From NCBI GenBank assembly GCA_963978545.1, contig OZ021723.1:98984002-99048001 (forward strand): a stretch of DNA of 64,000 bases, in the 5' to 3' direction. The notes under the pieces are model-generated. The model was not told the origin of the DNA and searched no databases. It was given only the letters and a program-made list of their open reading frames with translations. How positions within the stretch are numbered: position 1 is the stretch's first letter; every line of letters begins with the position of its first letter. The DNA is from Linyphia triangularis (Eukaryota > Arthropoda > Arachnida > Araneae > Linyphiidae). The translations under genes and the position numbers were made by a program. This document shows positions 57,830-64,000 of the stretch, piece by piece.

Positions 57830-58403
57830 GTGTGGAACATCGCACAACTTTCAATTACACTATATTACTGATGTGAATTTGTGCCTATTACCGTTTTTAT
57901 GTTTCCATCATTCGTTTAGAAAAATTGCCAGTTAAGCAATATTTTTGCGATAATTACAATACGTTTAAAAAAAAAAAAAAAAAAAAATAATGCCAAAGTA
58001 GAAATGTTGGCTGTATACTTTTCGACAATTCTAATATTCTTTCTTATAAGTGAAACTGAGAAGAGGAGGAATCGTTGATGAGCTATGTTCAAGCAAAGAG
58101 GGCTCTGTGTTGAAAGCATTCGTTTTTCAGCTTTTTGCGCCATTAAAGCATTTTTACAGAAATTTCGCAAGTGGATATATTTAGAACGCCTTAAGAGTCA
58201 TTACCATAGCGATTTTGATCAAAATCGCTCAAGCCGTTTTTTAGCAATAATTGAAAACCATGATTTTTTTTCAATGACTGCTACCTTATGCGCATGCGCG
58301 ATTTTGACAAAAACCTTAATGGTAGGTCCCTGTGCCATCACCAACCTGCTCACCAAATTTGAACATTGTAGGATAATTTGTTCAGGAGTTATGCTGACCA
58401 CAG
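57830..58403 (+). repeat. Interspersed repeat family R2, copy 3
   Basis: 'ggtgtggaacatcgcacaac', an A tract, 'gaacgccttaagagtcat', 'gattttgatcaaaatcg' and 'ggagttatgctgacca' parallel 34525-35030. The copy appears to resume after 62398 ('acacatacagatatttttcga'). Confidence 0.75.
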
Positions 58404-59996
58404 CAGGGGTGGGAATTCTGCGCCAATTGCGCCAGCGCGCGCCAAAAGCGGTATCCTGCGCCAACTTGCTACAAAACCACATTTAAGTACAATTATGCGC
58501 CAATTTTGTTTTAAATCTTCTTTTAAACGCGCACTCTAAAGCGCCAAACCAGCTCGCGCACGCCAAATCTATGTGAAGACGAAATTATGGCAACCTCGAG
58601 CGCCGTTTTCGCACGAATTTGCAAAGCATTCGATTTTCCCCCCAACAGAATGCAATGTGTGGATTATCCCTTTGAAATCGACATTCACGCATGCGCATTC
58701 ATGTTCAAACGCGCCTTGCACCGGGACAAATTCAAATCGCCGAGTGCTGATAACTGATATCACGTGTGTCATTGCTAGATAGAATTTAAGGGGCAGCCTC
58801 AAAATTTCTGATTTCTAGTAAGCTAAGCACGGATGGCCATTTCGTACGTACGTACCTTCATTTAGTATGTTTCGTCGGATTTTTACCACGCCCTCTTGTT
58901 CTAAATAAAGAAGAAAAGAATTGGTAAAAAGTTAAAGGATTATAACCATCAAATGTTTTTACTAAGAGTTTAAAAAGAATATTTCGGCTCGGACACGCGT
59001 AATGACAATGCCTTCTATTAAATTTAGGGTTTGTAATTTACTTGTTGGCTGTTGGTAAATAACTTTTAAACATCCGTTTTACATTTGAAAATAAGTATCA
59101 CAGAAATGTAATCAAAATCCCGGAATGTTTCCGATTTAAAAGAATAAAAGTAATACTTTTTTATAAGTTTATAGAACGGCAAGTAGGGTAAAATCGCCGT
59201 TTTGACGCAGAATTCGACCCGATTTGGAAAAAAAAAAAAAATTCACAATATTTTAGAATACAAAAATTTAGAAACATTCTTATTTTAATTTTACTGCATT
59301 GCTATTTTTGCTATAAGAAAGGTGTAGAACCTTATATACAATTTTTTATATAAGTAGTTTGGCCTCCTGAAACCTTTGACAAACGAAATGTTAAAATTTA
59401 AATTATTATTATTTTTTTTTTTACAAACCGACTTTAAAGAGAAGTATAGCTTTGAAATTTTCAGCATAAGTGGTTTTGGCCTTTTTTTTTTAATTAGACT
59501 TTTTAAAGACAGAATGTTACATTTTAATTAATTTTTTTTAACTAATTTTTTTATTTAAAGAAAAAAAAAATACAAAACGATTTCTAATAAGGCTACATCT
59601 CTGAAACACAGAATTTAAAAATTTTAATTTGTTTTTTAATTAATATTTTTACAAAGCGACTTCTAATAGATCTAGAGTTCTGAAATTTTCAACATAAGTA
59701 GTTTTTGCCTTCTAATTTTGCTTTTCATAAACACTTGTTAAAATAATTCAGAGGGGTGAGGAGGGTTGTGTTATTGTATTAAAGGGAACATTTTTTGGTT
59801 CTCGATAGGGAGGGGGCTCTAATATTAAGGGTTTACGTTGCAATTAATTTTTAACGAGTCAAGCGAACTTGAATTTGCACTGCAATGAACCTTCTAGAGA
59901 GTGAATCGAACTTGTCCTTGCATAGCAATACATTTTCCGCGAGCTTGTACTTGTGTAGCAATTAAACTTTTCAGGGAGTTAAGCGAGCTGTGTTTG

Positions 59997-61807
59997 GGTG
60001 TCGTGGCACGAGCCGACGTGTCATGAGCGCATCGTACCAAGAGCGCACAAACACCTGCAGTATTTGGAGGGGAAGAGAGTTGCCTCTCATTTATCAAGCG
60101 AATGGTACCATGAGCGCACAAACTGCTAGTTTATGTGCAGAGGGTAGGATCTCCATTCTTTAATTTTTATGTTATAATTTCAAACTTCTTAACAATACAT
60201 CAAAATTAAAAATGATGCATTTTTAAACATAAACTTTATTCTTCCGTTAATTTTTTAATTAGCTAATTGCAATTAAAATGACTAATTAGGATGTTATTAG
60301 AACGGACATGCGGATGTGCGAGACATGAAGAATTGTGAATCTGGCTTCAATATTTATTTAATTATAAGTTTTTAAATAAAAAGTTTGAAAAAATACACAG
60401 TTTATAACAAATGTGCTTATAAGGTGTTTTATAATGTGTTGGTTATCTATAATAATAAAACAAGCTGTGTGTCTGTCTGTGGATCTATAGAAACCTACTT
60501 AAAATTGGAGTAGAGCTCTGAAATTTTCAACATAAGAAGTTTAGGCCACCTAATTTTACTTATGTCAAACAGAATGTTAAAATTTTAATTAGCTCTTTTT
60601 GAATTAATTTTTTTTTACAAAGTGACTTAAAATAGAGATACAGCTCTGAAATTTTCAACATAAGTAGCTTTAGCCTTCTAATTGGACTTTTGAAAATCAG
60701 AATGTTAAAATTTTAATTAGTTATTTTTAAATTAATTTTTTAAATTAATTAATATATATTTTACAAAACGATTTCTAATAGAGCTACCAGCTCTGAAATT
60801 TTCCGCATAAGTAATTTTGGCCTTCTAATTAGACTTTTGAAAAACAGAACTTTAAAATTTTATTTGTTTTTTAATTATTTTTTTTTAACTTTAACATATA
60901 TTTCACAAAACTATTTCGAAATGGGTTACAGTTCTGAAATTTTCAATACAAGTTGTTTTGGCCTTCTAATTGGACTTTTGATAAAAAGGAGGTTAACATT
61001 TTAATTTGTTTTTTAATTAATATTTTCACAAAAAGCAACTTTTAATAGGCCTAAAGCTCTGAAAGTTTCTAAATAAGTACTTTTGGCCTTCCAATTTTGC
61101 TTTCCACAAACAAGTGTTAAAATAATCTTAAAGGGGTATTGTATTAACGGGATATTAACGGGGATTTTTTGTTTCTTTATTAAGTATTTACGTAGCAATT
61201 AGATTTTAATGAGTGAAGCGAGCTTATGCTTACTCAACAATGAACCTCTAAGCGAGCGAAGCGAGCCTATGCTTGCATAGCAATGAACTTTTCAACGTGT
61301 GAAGTAAGCCTGTGCTTATGTGTTAATGAACTTTTCAGTGAACGAAGCGAGCTGGATTTTGCGTAGAGATGAACCTTCCTGCGAGCGAAGCACCAAACAC
61401 TGGGCCCTATACACCAATGACGGATTTCCGCAATGCGAGGCTTCACTGCTAGCTAAAATACTGTACATATTAAAATTTCGTAGCGAAGCACGGGTATTCA
61501 GCTAGTAAAAATATATATTACAATTCATAAAACGCGTTTAAAGTTTACTACACTAATTAATATGATAGAAAACAAGTTCACAAAATCCACTGTAATTTAA
61601 GAAGTAATTTTAGACTCAGAAATGAAATGGTATCATTCAAATGGTAAATCAAATGAAGAAGTGCGCCCCTAAGAAACTAGAGTTTGTGCGCTTCTGGTAC
61701 CATGTTACCTTGTAGCGGATTTCCTTCCCCTTATAAACAGGTGTTTGTGCGCTAGTGGTACCATTTTACCCTGCTGGCTCGATACACGTCGGCTAGTGCC
61801 ACGCAAC
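59997..61807. mobile_element. TIR element with 9-bp TSD (MULE- or hAT-like)
   Basis: Ends contain CGTGGCACGAGCCGACGTG on the left and CACGTCGGCTAGTGCCACG on the right, inverted with one mismatch. They are flanked by CTGTGTTTG at 59988-59996 and 61808-61816. Subterminal arms share inverted 'gcgcacaaac' and 'tggtacca' words. A 9-bp duplication suggests a Mutator-like element, but 8 bp cannot be excluded. It contains the Helitron at 60446-61505. Confidence 0.75.
60446..61505 (+). mobile_element. Non-autonomous Helitron, complete, 1060 bp
   Basis: Begins TCTATAATAATAAAACAAGC after an A and ends in CAGCTAG before a T, following the TC...CTRR rule with insertion between A and T. Inside are about five diverged monomers of roughly 115 bp ('agctctgaaattttcaac', 'ggccttctaattggactttt'), then 'gagcgaagcgagc' units. 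The 3' tail 'gcgaagcacgggtattcag' fits the family hairpin region. No Rep or helicase. Confidence 0.85.
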
Positions 61808-61916
61808 CTGTGTTTGTGTTACAATGAAACTTTTAGCGAGCAAAGAGAGCTTGGTTTTGCATAGCAAACCCGTTCGCGAAGTGTCAAAAGCTAATAAGTA
61901 TAAATGTTTTTTAATT

Positions 61917-62105
61917 CACAAATTATATATTTTGAATTTACAAATTATATATTTTGAATTTACAAATTATATATTTTGAATTTACAAATTATATATTTTG
62001 AATTTACAAATTATATATTTTGAATTTACAAATTATATATTTTGAATTTACAAATTATATATTTTGAATTTACAAATTATATATTTTGAATTTACAAATT
62101 ATATT
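61917..62105. repeat. 22-bp tandem repeat, about 8.5 copies
   Basis: Units contain AATTATATATTTTGAATT plus four bases and are essentially identical to one another, implying recent amplification. It lies inside the composite element. Confidence 0.95.
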
Positions 62106-62391
62106 TTATGTTGCAATTTTATGTATATCTTATAATTTTGTATTTTAATATGTGTTTTATGTATAAAAATAAAATTATAAAAGTTCAAATTTTAATTATG
62201 GTAATTGTTGTTAAATCAGCTACAATTTTTTATATTTCTGCTATTAATCTTCAAATTTTGCTGCTACATTTTCTCTTATTCTGCTCCAAAAGTTAAATTT
62301 TGCTGCTCCAATTTTTTACGAATCTGCTCCAAATGTTAAATTTTGCTGCTCCAAAATTGCTCCAAACTGGGCTCTAACACTTCCCACCCCT
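62106..62391 (+). repeat. CTGCTCCAA subterminal repeats of the composite hAT-like element
   Basis: CTGCTCCAA-type words recur at least four times before the right terminus and parallel the CTGCGCCAA words at 58418-58510 in the same orientation. Confidence 0.65.
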
Positions 62392-62398
62392 ACCACAG

Positions 62399-63523
62399 AC
62401 ACATACAGATATTTTTCGATTTTTTTTTTTTTTTTGACCGAATCCTATACTTTCATTACCCTATGTATTATACATATGGGTAATTGTAAGGAAAAATATG
62501 TTTTTAATATTTGAGCTTATCATAAGTGGGCTATATAGCTTTAAATAGCCTAAAAATGAGACTTTTATTAACTCATGGCTAGTAGTCATCCTGACTTGAA
62601 GGAAAATATTAAGACATTGCCCTACCATGTAAATGGTTTGGGTTCAATCCCTGTTCTGCGTTAAATTTAAATATTCCTTAAGTGCCAGCTTATCTGAAGT
62701 CAGATTGGGGGGGGGAATCAAAAACATGTAATCGCCCTATTGCTGTTCCAGCCTCAGCAAGTTTTGAATACTCATACACTTTTTTGAATATAGAAAAAGT
62801 TTTGATTTTGTACAAACTGTTGAGTTTTATTATTACTGTGCACAGATTTACACTTTAATGGATATGTCTTGTAAATTTTCAACAAAAAAATATCTTTTTA
62901 TACTTGGACAGGAACCTGAGGGAAAAAAACTAAAAATATTATGCTGTGTATTAAGAAGGTTTGGAATGGATAAAACAGATACCAGAAATGCCAATTATGT
63001 AGAAAATTGTTTGCTTTGAAATTACAAAAAAAAAAAAAAAAAAAAAAAAATGGAGTTACAGTGCCACAAAGGAAAGGCTTTGATAGAGAAATAACCAACA
63101 GAATACCTTACAGTCGGTTATTGAGGGTCAAAAAATGGAATAAATAAATTACTTTTATTACTGTTTGCCCAAAACGTGAGTAAATCACTTGCCTATTGTT
63201 TGGGTAATTTGAATTAAATTTGCACACACTTAAAAATACTCGCCTGAACCCGACACTTTAATTTTAATAGATTGAACTTGCAATATTTTATTTCAAATTA
63301 CTGTTGAATATGCAATAATTGTTTAAAAAGAATATAGAAGGAAAAAAAAATGTATAAAACGGTGCTTTTTATAAATTTTATGATTACCAACTAAACCAAA
63401 TTTAGTAAATCTTTTGTTCAAGTTGATCATTCTTCAATTCTAAAACTTTTAGGTAAAAAAAAGAGAGAGTGAGAAATGTGGAAGACCGGAAATTTCTTAA
63501 CATTCTTATCACAAGTTTTTTTT
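62399..63523. other. Intergenic DNA, nothing assigned
   Basis: Probable continuation of repeat R2 at the left edge, then AT-rich DNA with A tract 63026-63050. 'ggtttgggttcaatccctg' near 62634 resembles a B box without other support. Confidence 0.4.
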
Positions 63524-63894
63524 ATCAATAGCTATGGCCGTGAAAAGTATTGAGATCTAAAGTAGAGCCAGGTTGTTGTAAATTACAGGCATTGGAAATT
63601 AGTAAGATTTTCTTCTCAAAATTTTTCTTCGTAGGTCTCAATATCCAGCTACAACTATATGCTTGTGCGACTTGGCCATTACGTGTCACAGAAACCAACA
63701 CAACAAACAAGTAAACCAGAATATGTAATGGCCAAGTGTAAATCATTTTTGTAGTTGAGATTACTTAGGCCTATGATAGGGAATTTTGACTTGGAGAAGA
63801 AAATCTTACTAATTTTCAATGCCCGTAAATTAACACAACGTTAAACTTGCCACTAATTTAGATCTCAATACTTTTCACGGCCATAGCTATTGAT
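63524..63894. mobile_element. Foldback element, 371 bp
   Basis: 'atcaatagctatggccgtga' at 63524 pairs with its complement ending at 63894. Pairing continues through 'agtattgagatctaaa' and 'attagtaagattttcttct' to 'acttggccatta' near the centre (about 63700). Arms are about 165 bp. A small frame inside has no domain. Confidence 0.92.
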
Positions 63895-64000
63895 GAAGAA
63901 CTTATTACTTTTTATGGAGCTGTTTTTGTTGGGATATACATTTACTGTAAACACAATTAATTTTTGTGCAAAATGTTAATGATCAAGAAATCTAAAAAGA

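Larger units (their letters stand above)
59300..61890 (+). mobile_element. Helitron-like sequence, interrupted, ends uncertain
   Basis: 59340-59985 and 61817-61890 share the monomers ('ctctgaaattttcaacataa', 'gtagttttggccttctaatt') and the 'gagcgaagcgagct' units of the complete Helitron at 60446-61505. It is split by the element at 59997. Neither terminus is certain. Confidence 0.55.
58404..62391. mobile_element. Composite hAT-like element, 4 kb, with three nested insertions
   Basis: It runs from CAGGGGTGGGAA to TTCCCACCCCT, flanked by ACCACAG at 58397-58403 and 62392-62398 (7 bp, possibly 8 with one change). The left end has repeated CTGCGCCAA words and the right end repeated CTGCTCCAA words on the same strand. 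Much of the length is other elements inserted inside. No transposase is seen. Confidence 0.72.

Noticed and set aside
58085..58486. 133-codon frame near the composite transposon
   Set aside because: It spans repeat R2 and the end of the hAT-like element, so it is a chance fusion across an insertion boundary.
62898..63098. 66-codon minus-strand frame with poly-Phe
   Set aside because: Produced by an A tract; no real gene.
1..64000. CRISPR array
   Set aside because: No regularly spaced identical repeats with unique spacers; tandem arrays seen here are contiguous, and the DNA is eukaryotic.
48600..64000. BTB-domain 5' exon for the terminal finger exons
   Set aside because: I looked on the minus strand for a BTB exon (family hallmark LRWNN near its start) and found no candidate.

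Overview
The window looks like nuclear DNA of an arthropod, most likely an arachnid and probably a spider. It is strongly AT-rich, gene-poor and packed with short, mostly non-autonomous mobile elements. It carries single-exon arrays of C2H2 zinc fingers, and a retroelement remnant of a type I associate with spider genomes. The taxonomic call is inference from these features, not a search result.

Layout. Positions 1-13284 are one giant, nearly perfect palindrome with 6.6-kb arms and its axis near 6624. Each arm holds a degenerate tandem array, a promoter-like cluster (inverted CCAAT, CACGTG, TATA) and a short reading frame resembling the C-terminus of Polinton/Maverick-type DNA polymerase B. 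The palindrome ends against a 155-bp tandem repeat studded with TGACGTCA (CRE/ATF) sites, 13340-13882. At 14423-14710 lies the last coding exon of a histidine acid phosphatase gene whose upstream exons are not seen.

From 15 to 36 kb the main genes are two intronless C2H2 zinc-finger genes on the + strand: 18864-19967 (12 fingers) and 29732-31525 (21 fingers). The second is followed by decayed fingers interrupted by a small insertion. Between them are hAT-like elements with target-site duplications, a retroelement remnant, tRNA-derived SINEs and interspersed repeats, and a Helitron 3' end with a 3.2-kb hAT inserted just upstream of it.

From 39 to 49 kb, on the - strand, are two intact terminal exons with paired C2H2 fingers (39520-39737 and 48266-48534). 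Both start in the same splice phase. A decayed third exon lies between them (44419-44614). This resembles the swappable 3' exons of lola/tramtrack-type BTB zinc-finger genes, but no BTB exon is visible. The introns contain foldback elements with other transposons inserted in them.

From 50 to 64 kb I see no convincing host gene. There is a solo LTR-like sequence, a second SINE copy, foldback elements, and a four-level nest of transposons (58404-62391). The nest is a CAGGGGTGGGAA-ended element containing Helitron-like sequence, which holds a TIR element with a 9-bp duplication, which in turn holds a complete 1060-bp Helitron. All mobile elements here look non-autonomous: no intact transposase, Rep-helicase or reverse transcriptase is present.
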